DNA of 64,000 nt from Paenalkalicoccus suaedae (lineage in GTDB: Bacteria; Bacillota; Bacilli; Bacillales; Salisediminibacteriaceae). The DNA lies in the NCBI RefSeq assembly GCF_006965545.2, contig NZ_CP041372.2, positions 1,364,001 through 1,428,000 of the forward strand. The letters run 5' to 3'. Each line of letters begins with the position of its first letter. Within the stretch, counting starts at the first letter, position 1. Below the pieces are notes generated by a model. The model was not told where the DNA came from. It saw only the letters and a program-made list of their open reading frames with translations, and did not search any database. The translations under genes and the position numbers were made by a program. Of this stretch, positions 1-7,559 are shown in pieces.

Positions 1-170
1 GAATCAGTGAAGACGATGAGGATGAAGACGAGATTGAGGTCCATGCTTTCCGCTTTGAAGAGAAAGCAGGAGAAGATCTTTCTTTATTCGCGATCGAAAC
101 AGAAGAAGAGTGGGAAATGGTAGAAGAACTTCTTAACACCTTCACTGACGACGAAGACGAGGTAGAGTAA
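1..170 (+). CDS. yrzB: DUF1292 family protein YrzB, C-terminal part
   Basis: The frame is open from the window edge to a TAA at 168-170 and gives about 55 residues, very acidic, with a central [14 protein letters not shown] stretch and an ELLNTF segment near the end. This matches the small DUF1292 proteins (YrzB in B. subtilis), whose function is unknown. The identification rests partly on position: in B. subtilis yrzB lies directly upstream of mltG (yrrL), as here. The start lies outside the window. A terminator follows at once. Confidence 0.75.
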   Translation, partial: ISEDDEDEDEIEVHAFRFEEKAGEDLSLFAIETEEEWEMVEELLNTFTDDEDEVE

Positions 171-203
171 GCTCGGATACATGCTTCAATAATAGTAACT
201 ATA

Positions 204-243
204 GAGTGGCCAATGCGGTGAAACGCGTTGGTCACTCTTTTTT
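204..243 (+). terminator. Intrinsic terminator after yrzB
   Basis: GAGTGGCCAATGCG pairs imperfectly with CGCGTTGGTCACTC around a short GTGAAA-type loop, and six T residues follow. It separates the yrzB unit from the repeat array and mltG. Confidence 0.85.
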
Positions 244-332
244 ATGTTTGGAGAAGAAGGGGACTATTTTTATTGTGGGAAGAATTGGTGAAATCGAGTG
301 AATAAAAGCTTTATTTGTGTACGGCATATGAA

Positions 333-850
333 ATCGCGCAAGTTGGAGGGGGAACCGCGCAAGCTGAGTGGGTGATCGCGTGAAAGTCAGGGTGGATCAC
401 GCGAAAAAGAGGTGCGATTGCGTGAGATGGAAAAAATCGCGCAAGTTGGAGGGGGAACTGCGCAAGTTGAGGGGCTAATCGCGTGAAAGTAAGGGTGAAT
501 CGCGCGAAAAAGAGGTGCGATTACGTGAGATGGAAAAAATCGCGCAAGTTGGAGAGGGAACTGCGCAAGTTGAGGGACTGATCGCGTTAAAGTAAGGGTG
601 AATCGCGCGAAAAAGAGGTACGATTACGTGAGATGGAAAAAATCGCGCAAGTTGGAGAGGGAATTGCGCAAGTGGAGGGGCTAATCGCGTGAAAGTAAGG
701 GTGAATCGCGCGAAAAAGAGGTGCGATTACGTGAGATGGAAAAAATCGCGCAAGTTGGAGAGGGAACCGCGCAAGATGAGGGGCTAATCGCGTGAAAATA
801 AGGGTGAATCGCGTAAAAATCAGCTGAGACTGCGCAAGGTGGAAAAACTG
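333..850. repeat. Tandem array, 103-bp unit made of 21-bp CGCG modules
   Basis: Five consecutive units begin at 333, 436, 539, 642 and 745, exactly 103 bp apart. Each unit splits into four 21-bp modules and one 19-bp module. The modules start ATCGCGCAAG, ACTGCGCAAG or ACCGCGCAAG, ATCGCGTGAAAG, ATCGCGCGAAAA and ATTACGTGAG. The copies differ by a few substitutions but not in length, except that the last unit diverges after its third module. Short frames across the array, such as the minus-strand frame 587-916, are by-products of the repeat. Nothing else is visible between 244 and about 1000. No function can be assigned from sequence. Confidence 0.9.
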
Positions 851-1025
851 CACTAATATCGGATGATCGATTCTACCGAACCGCAGAAACAAAAAGGAAA
901 AAGTCATTCTCCCCACCTCATTTCCTGTCCATCTAAAAAAAGCGTCCCTAATAATCTTAAATAAAACGCCATTTTAATAAACACACCTATGACCATCCTT
1001 CTATAAGATGTGCAAAAACGACATA

Positions 1026-1052
1026 TCGACAGCGCAATTTTTGTAGTATAAT
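1026..1052 (+). promoter_or_regulatory. Possible SigA promoter for mltG
   Basis: A perfect -10 box TATAAT lies at 1047-1052. The best -35 is TCGACA at 1026-1031, with a short 15-bp spacer, so the assignment is weak. It sits 27 bp upstream of the mltG start and beyond the repeat array. Confidence 0.4.
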
Positions 1053-1078
1053 GGAATTCGTGAAAGGGGTGCTCGTCG

Positions 1079-2257
1079 TTGTCAGATGAAAAGAAACAGA
1101 AAAAAGAAGCAAAGATGCAAAAGCATCGTGAACGAATAGAACAAAAAAAACAAGAGGCTGGACTAGTTCGTAAGATTGTATTTACGATTTTTATTGTTCT
1201 ACTTTTCGTCATTGTCGGTGTTGGATTTACAGCGTACCAGTACGTTATGGGTGCAATCGGCCCAGTTGATGAAGAAAATGAAGACCCTGTACTCGTCACA
1301 ATTCCAATTGGATCTACTACGACGTCTATTGGAGAAACACTTGAAGAGTCTGGTGTTATTGAAAGTGCAACATTATTCCGCTATTATGTTCGTTTTAGAA
1401 GTGAATCAGGATTCCAAGCTGGAGACTATCAGCTGTCTCAAGCTATGAGTGTAGATGAAATTATTCAAGAACTAAAAGAAGGAACGGTTTACGAAGAATT
1501 CGCTACGACATTCACCATTCCTGAAGGCTTTTGGGCAGAAGAAATGTTTGCCCGAATTGGTTCTCAAACAACTGTTGAAGAAGAAGAATTAGTAGAACTT
1601 GCTCAAGATAGAGAGTATTTGGAAGAGCTTATCGAACGCTATGATATGCTCGATGACACGATTTTAGAGTTAGCAGATCAAGTTGTACCTGTTGATGAAG
1701 CTACTGAAGAGAGTGATTCTTATGTGCGAGAGCCATTAGAAGGTTACTTCTTCCCAGCGAGGTATGATTTTGTTGAAGAAGAAATCACAGCTCAGATGGC
1801 GATAGAAGCGATGCTTGATCGTATGGAGCAGGAGCTTACAACGTTAAATGCCTTGAACGGTTCAGAGACAGCTCATCAAGTACTTACACGCGCGTCTATT
1901 ATTGAAGGAGAAGCGCAAAACGATGAGGAACGTCCAATTATCTCTGGTGTTATCGAAAATCGATTAACAGTTGGTATGCCATTACAAATGGATCCAACCG
2001 TATCCTACGCACATGGTGAACGACTATCTCGTACATTGTTTGAGGATTTAGAGATAGAGTCTCCTTACAATACGTATCATGTAACCGGACTACCACTAGG
2101 ACCAATAAATAACCCTGGTGCAGCGTCTATTCAAGCGGCGACGACACCGGAGGATCATAACTACCTGTTTTTCTATCATGCACCAAACGGCGAAGTGTAT
2201 TTTAACGAAACACTCGCGCAGCACGAAGCAACTGTTAATCAATTTAGAGAAGAATAA
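1079..2257 (+). CDS. mltG: Endolytic murein transglycosylase MltG
   Basis: MltG (YceG-like family) is a membrane-anchored lytic transglycosylase that cuts nascent peptidoglycan strands and so limits glycan length. The 392-residue product has a Lys/Glu-rich cytoplasmic start (1-30), one membrane segment at about 33-57, and a large extracellular part. The signature ASIIEGEA lies at 272-279, and E276 corresponds to the catalytic glutamate of the family. Downstream, the conserved segments VIENRL and MQMDPTVSYA are present. The start is TTG at 1079 behind the ribosome binding site GAAAGGGG at 1062-1069. The neighbours (yrzB upstream, trmR and udk downstream) are as in B. subtilis, where the gene is yrrL. 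Confidence 0.93.
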   Translation: MSDEKKQKKEAKMQKHRERIEQKKQEAGLVRKIVFTIFIVLLFVIVGVGFTAYQYVMGAIGPVDEENEDPVLVTIPIGSTTTSIGETLEESGVIESATLFRYYVRFRSESGFQAGDYQLSQAMSVDEIIQELKEGTVYEEFATTFTIPEGFWAEEMFARIGSQTTVEEEELVELAQDREYLEELIERYDMLDDTILELADQVVPVDEATEESDSYVREPLEGYFFPARYDFVEEEITAQMAIEAMLDRMEQELTTLNALNGSETAHQVLTRASIIEGEAQNDEERPIISGVIENRLTVGMPLQMDPTVSYAHGERLSRTLFEDLEIESPYNTYHVTGLPLGPINNPGAASIQAATTPEDHNYLFFYHAPNGEVYFNETLAQHEATVNQFREE

Positions 2258-2267
2258 GACGATGGGG

Positions 2268-2293
2268 GAATGCCAAGGTGTATATTGGCATTC
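2268..2293 (+). terminator. Hairpin between mltG and trmR
   Basis: GAATGCCAA and TTGGCATTC form a perfect 9-bp stem around an 8-base loop. No T tract follows, so it is more likely an mRNA-stabilising or attenuating hairpin than a full terminator. Confidence 0.5.
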
Positions 2294-2326
2294 TCTCGCT
2301 GTGTAAAGGCTTAGGAGGCAATTTGC

Positions 2327-2974
2327 ATGAACAATGATAAAACGCATCAATATATCACATCTCTCATCCCACCTCGAGAAGGGTTGCTCTTACAAATGGA
2401 GGAATATGCGCTAGAGAATAACGTGCCTATCATGGATGTGGAAGGTATGCACGTGTTACTAGAGCTGTTAAAGCTACAAAAGCCAAGTCGAATCTTAGAG
2501 GTAGGAACAGCAATTGGCTATTCTGGGATCCGAATGCTCAAGGCTTGCCATGGGGCTTCTCTTGTGTCGATTGAGCGAGATGAGGAGAGAGTGCGCTTAG
2601 CTAAAGAAAATATTTTAAAGGCGAAGCTTGAGGATCGATTTACGATCATTGAGGGAGATGCGTTAGAAGTATTTTCGCAAGTAGCCAATCATTCGCCATA
2701 TGACGTTCTTTTTATAGATGCTGCAAAGGGTCAGTACGAGAAGTTCTTTCAACTTTACGAGCCGCTGGTAGCAGAGGACGGCGTAATCTTGTCTGACAAC
2801 ACGTTGTTTAGAGGATATGTGGCAAATGAAGTAGAACCGGAGAGCCGCAGAATGCGTTCTATGGCGAAGAAACTAGCTGAATATAACGCTTCTCTGATGA
2901 ACCATGACCGTTTTTCATCCATGCTTCTCCCAGTCGGAGATGGACTTTTAGTAACTCGAAAAGAAAAACAGTGA
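2327..2974 (+). CDS. trmR: tRNA 5-hydroxyuridine methyltransferase TrmR (O-methyltransferase)
   Basis: This is a 215-residue class I SAM-dependent O-methyltransferase of the caffeoyl-CoA/COMT-like family. The SAM motif ILEVGTAIGYS is at 56-66 and the acidic SAM contact is E83. Likely metal ligands are D131 in FIDAAKG and D157-N158 in LSDN. The B. subtilis orthologue (YrrM, TrmR) methylates 5-hydroxyuridine at the tRNA wobble position to 5-methoxyuridine. The start ATG follows AGGAGGCAA. In B. subtilis the hydroxylation genes trhP1 and trhP2 follow; here udk follows directly, so the hydroxylating enzyme must lie elsewhere. Assignment to TrmR rests on synteny as well as family. Confidence 0.85.
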   Translation: MNNDKTHQYITSLIPPREGLLLQMEEYALENNVPIMDVEGMHVLLELLKLQKPSRILEVGTAIGYSGIRMLKACHGASLVSIERDEERVRLAKENILKAKLEDRFTIIEGDALEVFSQVANHSPYDVLFIDAAKGQYEKFFQLYEPLVAEDGVILSDNTLFRGYVANEVEPESRRMRSMAKKLAEYNASLMNHDRFSSMLLPVGDGLLVTRKEKQ

Positions 2975-3044
2975 AAAAACACTGAAATAGCTTTCCCTCA
3001 GGGGAGAAATATGATAAATTATGTTGAAGAACATAGTGAGGATA

Positions 3045-3080
3045 AGACTTCTACAGTGATGTAGGCGTCTTTCTTTTTGT
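3045..3080 (+). terminator. Intrinsic terminator between trmR and udk
   Basis: AGAC-TT-CTACA pairs with TGTAG-GC-GTCT around the tetraloop GTGA, and the T-rich run TTCTTTTTGT follows. Confidence 0.65.
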
Positions 3081-3116
3081 GTTGAGTCGTAATAAATGGA
3101 AGGGACTTATGCAAAC

Positions 3117-3752
3117 ATGAAGAAAAAGCCTGTCATAATTGGCGTCGCTGGTGGTTCTGGTTCTGGAAAAACGACGGTAGCCAATGAGATTTACGGTCAA
3201 TTTCCTGAGCAATCAATTCTAATGATTGAACAAGACGCATACTATAAAAATCAGTCGCACTTACCTATGGAAGAGCGATTAAAGACAAATTACGATCATC
3301 CTTTAGCATTCGATACGGATTTGCTAATCGAACAGCTCCATGCTCTTTTAGCCCATGAGGCCATTGAGAAGCCGGTGTATGATTATGCGAATCACACACG
3401 CTCTGAAGAGACAATTCCAGTTCAGCCACGTGATGTCATCATTCTAGAGGGTATTCTTATTTTGGAAGATGAGCGTCTTCGTGATATGATGGACATTAAA
3501 TTATTTGTAGATACTGACTCTGATTTAAGGATCATCCGCCGAATGATGAGAGATATTAAAGATCGTGGTCGTACAATTGATTCGGTTATTGATCAGTATA
3601 CGGAAGTAGTTAGACCAATGCATCTGCAATTCATTGAGCCGACTAAGCGTTATGCAGATATTATTGTTCCAGAAGGTGGACAAAACCACGTTGCTATTGA
3701 CCTTATGGTAACAAAAATAAAGACTGTTTTAGACTCAAAAGCATTAATCTAG
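3117..3752 (+). CDS. udk: Uridine kinase
   Basis: Uridine kinase phosphorylates uridine and cytidine to UMP and CMP in pyrimidine salvage. The Walker A motif GGSGSGKT is at 12-19 of the 211-residue product. The family segments DAYYKNQ and YDHPLAFD follow, then VILEGIL (Walker B region), and the lid carries paired arginines in RIIRRMMRD. The ATG at 3117 is preferred over the in-frame ATG at 3096 because GGAAGGG at 3098-3104 sits at ribosome-binding distance and the protein then begins MKKKPVIIG as in homologues. The gene stands between terminators or leaders on both sides. Confidence 0.93.
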   Translation: MKKKPVIIGVAGGSGSGKTTVANEIYGQFPEQSILMIEQDAYYKNQSHLPMEERLKTNYDHPLAFDTDLLIEQLHALLAHEAIEKPVYDYANHTRSEETIPVQPRDVIILEGILILEDERLRDMMDIKLFVDTDSDLRIIRRMMRDIKDRGRTIDSVIDQYTEVVRPMHLQFIEPTKRYADIIVPEGGQNHVAIDLMVTKIKTVLDSKALI

Positions 3753-3760
3753 GGAAATCA

Positions 3761-3790
3761 TTGGAATTATTAACGTTTTTTGATTATAAT
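3761..3790 (+). promoter_or_regulatory. Probable SigA promoter for greA
   Basis: TTGGAA at 3761-3766 is separated by 18 bp from TATAAT at 3785-3790. It would start a transcript near 3797, leaving an untranslated leader of about 200 nt before greA. Confidence 0.55.
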
Positions 3791-3853
3791 AACATTGTTA
3801 CGTTTTATGCATGCCAGTGTAATGTTAGTATCAAATAGATGTTAGACTTGCCG

Positions 3854-3980
3854 GCGCCTTTAACGATGCGTACCTTTCTGGTCGTGTCGCTAGGGCGCTT
3901 ACCGTTTATCAACATAGTAATATGTCGATATAGACATTTGTTTGATAAGGACGCATGACAGCGTTCTCATTTTGTTTTTA
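3854..3980 (+). promoter_or_regulatory. Structured greA leader ending in a terminator-like hairpin
   Basis: Three helices can be drawn. GCGCC (3854-3858) pairs with GGCGC (3894-3898), enclosing ACGA/TCGT. TTATCAA (3906-3912) pairs with TTGATAA (3942-3948), enclosing ATGTC/GACAT. Finally AGGACGC pairs with GCGTTCT (3948-3967) and is followed by CATTTTGTTTTT. The last resembles an intrinsic terminator just before the greA ribosome binding site, an arrangement typical of attenuators or riboswitches. No known RNA class was recognised. Confidence 0.45.
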
Positions 3981-3996
3981 GAAGGAGTGAAGTGTT

Positions 3997-4467
3997 GTGG
4001 CAGAAGAAAGACACTATATGACTGAAGAAGGTAAAGCTAAATTAGAAAAAGAGCTAGAGCTTTTAAAAACGGAACGTCGTAAAGAAGTAGTAGAGAGAAT
4101 CAAAATTGCAAGAAGCTTCGGCGATCTTTCCGAGAACTCTGAGTACGATTCTGCTAAAGAAGAGCAAGCATTCGTTGAGGGTCGTATTCAGCAACTTGAG
4201 ACAATGATTCGTAATGCAGAAATCATTGAAGAAGACACAGAGACATCTACTGTTCAATTAGGAAAAACAGTTCGTTTTAAAGAGCTTCCTAATGGTGATG
4301 AAGAGGAATATACAATTGTTGGTCGTGCGGAAGCAGATCCAATGGAAGGAAAAATCTCAAACGATTCTCCAATGGCACAGAGCCTATTTGGTAAAGGAAT
4401 CGGTGAGCAAGTAATGGTTTCTACACCAGGCGGCGACATGAAAGTAGAAATTATCGAAGTATACTAA
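3997..4467 (+). CDS. greA: Transcription elongation factor GreA
   Basis: GreA enters the RNA polymerase secondary channel and stimulates cleavage of backtracked transcripts. The 156-residue product has the usual layout: an N-terminal antiparallel coiled coil (about 8-75), then a C-terminal FKBP-like domain. The acidic tip motif GDLSENSEY at 42-50 carries the carboxylates that help hold the catalytic magnesium. The start is GTG at 3997, seven bases after GAAGGAG. Gene order udk-greA matches B. subtilis. A long leader with a possible terminator precedes it. Confidence 0.95.
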   Translation: MAEERHYMTEEGKAKLEKELELLKTERRKEVVERIKIARSFGDLSENSEYDSAKEEQAFVEGRIQQLETMIRNAEIIEEDTETSTVQLGKTVRFKELPNGDEEEYTIVGRAEADPMEGKISNDSPMAQSLFGKGIGEQVMVSTPGGDMKVEIIEVY

Positions 4468-4479
4468 ATCTATACTAGA

Positions 4480-4520
4480 GGCTCAAGGCGGACATCGTAG
4501 ATGTCTACCTTGAGCTTTTT
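4480..4520 (+). terminator. Intrinsic terminator after greA
   Basis: GCTCAAGG-CG-GACAT pairs with ATGTC-TA-CCTTGAGC around CGTAG, and five T residues follow. Confidence 0.9.
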
Positions 4521-4960
4521 AGTGTTTTAGAGGGGGGAGAGGGATAAGTCCATATTGGGAAACATCTCTGTGAAATGAACCACATAACTCAAAAATGACA
4601 AGCCACTACTAAGTCCATAACCACGAAATTGGCACATAACTTAAAACCCATAGTTTTACCTATCAAGGCACCCAATTCCTTCCTTTACCATCACTCTTTA
4701 AAAAAACAGCCTAAAAACTTTTAATATCACCATTTACCTGCACTTCCAACTATATGTCCTCTTAAAATCAACCATTTAGAGCATAGCAATTCCCCTTAAA
4801 ATAGATTATAGTTAGTGTACTACCACCTAATAATTCCAATTTTTACTCATAACCGTGTTATAATAACGGAAAATACAGCTACAACGTAACGTTAATTCTA
4901 AAAAAACGTCAAATAGGTTAGCATTGCTCGAATTACGGTAATAGGTACAGTATAATAAGA
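4521..4960. other. AT-rich intergenic stretch, no gene seen
   Basis: About 440 bp between greA and yrrS hold no convincing reading frame. The short near-repeat CACATAACTCAAAA / CACATAACTTAAAA occurs near 4570 and 4635. Two TATAAT hexamers lie near the yrrS end: 4859-4864, preceded by TGT as an extended -10, and 4951-4956. Neither has a good -35 box. Either may drive yrrS. Confidence 0.5.
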
Positions 4961-4993
4961 TGACCTCTTACATAGATAAAGGAGAGTATAGAT

Positions 4994-5710
4994 ATGAATA
5001 ATAATGAACCACGCTTTCGCCGCGGTGATCGCAAAAAAGGAAAATTTGATCTTATATTAAATATATCCATCGGATTAGTTGCCTTGTTGATTGTCGTTGT
5101 TGGGGGGACGCTTATTTTTGGTGGAGGCTCTAATGATACAGCCGGCTCCGCAAATACGAATGTTGCGTCTAATGATGTATCCTCTGATTCAGATAATAGT
5201 ACTATTACTGGGGATATTTCTGTTGATAACGGATCAAACAGTACGAGTGAATCAAATACGAACAACGTAGGATCTAATAACTCAGGAAATGCAGAGGTTC
5301 CTGAAGTTGATGAAAACATTAGCGAGAACGAGAATAACATTGCAAATGAGAATAACAACGAAGTCAATAACACAAATATTGCAGAGCTTGATGGATCAGA
5401 ATCGGGTGGACCCGAGGGCGAATGGAGTCCAATTGGTACAGTTCAAGAAGAGCCATTCTCTGCTGTATATGACCAAGGCCACGTAAACTGGTCCGAGATG
5501 ACTCGAGCGCTTGTCTATGCAACAGGATTGTCTCAGGATGAGATGACTATTTGGAGAATCGAAAACGGAGGAAATGAGCGTCGAGCGGTCGGATATGTAA
5601 GCACTGGTGCGGAAGCTAACACGCCTTACCGAGTGGAGATGGAGTTCGTCGCAAATGAAGGCTGGATGCCTCAGTCTGTCGAGCGATTATCTTCAAACCC
5701 TCATAGATAA
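4994..5710 (+). CDS. yrrS: YrrS family membrane protein (DUF1510)
   Basis: The 238-residue product has a short basic cytoplasmic start, one membrane segment at about 20-41, a long Asn/Ser/Glu-rich low-complexity linker (about 45-135), and a C-terminal globular domain beginning GEWSPIGTVQ and ending in WMPQSVERL. That domain is the DUF1510 type of B. subtilis YrrS, of unknown function. In B. subtilis yrrS follows pbpI (yrrR) downstream of greA; pbpI is missing here. The ATG follows AAAGGAGAG. The predicted topology puts the conserved domain outside the membrane. Confidence 0.82.
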   Translation: MNNNEPRFRRGDRKKGKFDLILNISIGLVALLIVVVGGTLIFGGGSNDTAGSANTNVASNDVSSDSDNSTITGDISVDNGSNSTSESNTNNVGSNNSGNAEVPEVDENISENENNIANENNNEVNNTNIAELDGSESGGPEGEWSPIGTVQEEPFSAVYDQGHVNWSEMTRALVYATGLSQDEMTIWRIENGGNERRAVGYVSTGAEANTPYRVEMEFVANEGWMPQSVERLSSNPHR

Positions 5711-5712
5711 AT

Positions 5713-5750
5713 AAAAAGAGATTGCCACGTAACAATGGCAATCTCTTTTT
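5713..5750. terminator. Bidirectional terminator between yrrS and yrzA
   Basis: AAAAAGAGATTGCCA and TGGCAATCTCTTTTT form a long perfect stem with A and T tracts on both sides. It serves the two convergent genes. Confidence 0.92.
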
Positions 5751-5752
5751 TA

Positions 5753-5962
5753 CTATTTTTTTGCTTTAAAATGAACGCTTGCTGTATAGTATGGTTTCCC
5801 TGACTCTGGATCAAATGTTAGCTGATGCGAGACGTGATGTACTTCTAAAAGAAGGGCAGTATTAGCGTCTATTTTTGCTGCTATCCTATTTTCTAAATCA
5901 GCAAGAGATTTAGCTTGAAAGAACTCGACTTTATCATGAATCGAATCTGGTCTTAATATCAC
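5753..5962 (-). CDS. yrzA: DUF2536 family protein YrzA
   Basis: A 69-residue soluble protein beginning VILRPDSIHDKVEFF (GTG start), with central ALLLEVHHVSHQ and ending VHFKAKK. Size and pattern match YrzA (DUF2536), a short Bacillus protein of unknown function found in the same neighbourhood. The frame extends further upstream, but GTG at 5962 is chosen because GAGGTG sits six bases before it and homologues are about 67 residues. It converges with yrrS and diverges from mtnN. Confidence 0.75.
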   Translation of the reverse strand: MILRPDSIHDKVEFFQAKSLADLENRIAAKIDANTALLLEVHHVSHQLTFDPESGKPYYTASVHFKAKK

Positions 5963-6082
5963 ATGAATCACCTCACTTTTATCTCCGTTATTGTAGCATA
6001 ACATACAGATAAAATAGGCTTGTGCGACAATTTTGAATGAGATATGATAGTAGTCGTACATACGTGAAGAGGGGTTGAGAAG

Positions 6083-6787
6083 ATGCGCATCGGAATTATT
6101 GGCGCGATGGAAGAGGAAGTAGAGCTGTTAAAGGAAAAAATGCAGCGTACGGAAGAGAGAATCATTGCTGGCTGTGAGTTTTATCAGGGCCGTTTAAATG
6201 GGGTAGATGTTGTTTTATCAAAGTCTGGAATTGGTAAAGTGAATGCCGCTATTTGTACAACGCTTATGAATCAACTTTTTTATCCAGACTACATTATTAA
6301 CACCGGTTCAGCTGGGGGCTTTCATAAAGAGCTTTCAGTAGGAGATATCGTGATTTCTACAGAGGTCCGCTATAATGATGTGGATGCTACCGTATTTGGA
6401 TATGAATTTGGTCAGGTGCCACGTATGCCAGCGGCCTATGAGCCTAATGCGTATTTAATGGATGTAGCATCAGAGTGCGCGAAGGAGATTGGTATTAACT
6501 CGGTTAAAGGACTTGTGATTTCTGGTGATTCCTTTATTAGTAGCGAAGCACAAACATCTCTCATCAGGTCTCATTTTGAAGATCCTTATTGCTCGGAGAT
6601 GGAAGCTGGAGCAATTGCTCAAGTCTGTCATCAGTTCCAATGCCCGTTTGTCATCATTCGTTCGTTATCAGATATTGCAGGTCAAGATGCCAAGCTTTCT
6701 TACGATCAATTTTTAGAAACAGCGTCAGTAAACTCGGCCAATATGGTCCTTCTAATGGTAGAAGAACTTCGAGTAGGAGCTAAATAA
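6083..6787 (+). CDS. mtnN: 5'-methylthioadenosine/S-adenosylhomocysteine nucleosidase
   Basis: MtnN hydrolyses methylthioadenosine and S-adenosylhomocysteine to adenine and the thioribose or ribosyl-homocysteine, in methionine salvage and SAM recycling. In the 234-residue product the expected catalytic residues fall at E12, E174 (in SEMEAG) and D197 (in SLSDIAG), the same numbering as the E. coli enzyme. INTGSAGGF and SGDSFISS are also present. In B. subtilis the gene lies in the yrrT-mtnN-mccA-mccB operon; here it stands alone between a divergent gene and a strong terminator. Confidence 0.95.
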   Translation: MRIGIIGAMEEEVELLKEKMQRTEERIIAGCEFYQGRLNGVDVVLSKSGIGKVNAAICTTLMNQLFYPDYIINTGSAGGFHKELSVGDIVISTEVRYNDVDATVFGYEFGQVPRMPAAYEPNAYLMDVASECAKEIGINSVKGLVISGDSFISSEAQTSLIRSHFEDPYCSEMEAGAIAQVCHQFQCPFVIIRSLSDIAGQDAKLSYDQFLETASVNSANMVLLMVEELRVGAK

Positions 6788-6788
6788 A

Positions 6789-6834
6789 GAAAAGGATGCC
6801 AAGTGCTGTTTTGAGCACTTGGCATCCTTTTTCG
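6789..6834. terminator. Bidirectional terminator, mtnN / Nudix gene
   Basis: AAAAGGATGCCAAGTGCT pairs with AGCACTTGGCATCCTTTT, a long perfect stem between convergent genes. Confidence 0.92.
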
Positions 6835-6835
6835 T

Positions 6836-7462
6836 TTACGTTGCTTGAGATAGCTCTTGTAAGGCGTGTTTTAGAATCCTCGCTGTCAGACCCCAAATCA
6901 CATACCCTTGATACTCATAAAACAACTCATTTACCCGACCACCACGGAAGGGATAGTCCTTCCCGTTTGGTATTAAGTGAAAAGGAAATTCTTCCGATGG
7001 GGCAAACTCAAGGTTGATATGGTGTCTATCTGGTCGCATTTGCAGGAGTGTGTCTACTGGTACAGTAAATATTTCCTCTACTTCTGCACTGTCCGCCTTG
7101 ATGATTGCCGTTTCATTTATCTCACCTATAAAGACATGCATAATAGATCGGCCTTGCATGACAAGATAATCTAGTTCACCAAGGATCGTATAGTCTTCCG
7201 AGTGGAGACCAAGTTCTTCCTCAAGCTCTCGACCAGCTGCAGAGCGAGCAGAAGGGTCTTCAGGGTCAATTCTTCCGCCTGGGAAGCAAATCTCTCCGGG
7301 TTGAGATACGTGCTCAGAACGCACTTCGAATACAAGATGATAGCTTCCATCGATTTTCATCAAGGGGACAAAAATAGCATATTCTCTGTATTGGTGTGAG
7401 TCCATAATGGACGCTTCTCTCGTTTGTAAATATGATTTTAACGCAGGGGATAAAGAATCCAA
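6836..7462 (-). CDS. Nudix hydrolase, CoA pyrophosphatase type
   Basis: The 208-residue product carries a Nudix box with GGRIDPED at 62-69 and RELEEELG at 78-85. Upstream, RSEHVSQPGEICFPGG (48-63) fits the signature that marks the coenzyme A diphosphatase subfamily. Such enzymes cleave CoA or its derivatives to 3',5'-ADP and phosphopantetheine. The spacing between the first Glu and the REL core is slightly longer than in the canonical box, as is usual in this subgroup. The start is TTG at 7462 behind AGGAGGGAG; the later in-frame ATG has no comparable site. Substrate is inferred from the motif only. Confidence 0.8.
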   Translation of the reverse strand: MDSLSPALKSYLQTREASIMDSHQYREYAIFVPLMKIDGSYHLVFEVRSEHVSQPGEICFPGGRIDPEDPSARSAAGRELEEELGLHSEDYTILGELDYLVMQGRSIMHVFIGEINETAIIKADSAEVEEIFTVPVDTLLQMRPDRHHINLEFAPSEEFPFHLIPNGKDYPFRGGRVNELFYEYQGYVIWGLTARILKHALQELSQAT

Positions 7463-7559
7463 CGCGCTCCCTCCTAAACTAAGTAGCTGTCTCTATTCTT
7501 TCTACATAGTAGCATAAGAAAGAGGAGGAAGTCTTTGATCGAGCTCGTATAAATCCTGG

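Noticed and set aside
333-850. CRISPR-like array
   Set aside because: The 103-bp units are contiguous and similar throughout; there are no unique spacers between constant repeats and no cas genes nearby.
587-916. Minus-strand frame of 109 codons across the repeat array
   Set aside because: It is the repeat unit read in one frame (repeating LARF/FHAI peptides), with no ribosome binding site; the 103-bp period is not a multiple of three, so the frame shifts from unit to unit.
904-1299. Minus-strand frame of 131 codons overlapping mltG
   Set aside because: It is antisense to the well-supported mltG and has no protein-family features.
3096-3116. Longer udk start at 3096
   Set aside because: It would cover the ribosome binding site GGAAGGG used by the ATG at 3117, and homologues start at the later site.
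4570-4650. Short repeat CACATAACTYAAAA in the greA-yrrS gap
   Set aside because: Only two copies in AT-rich sequence; too little to call a repeat family.
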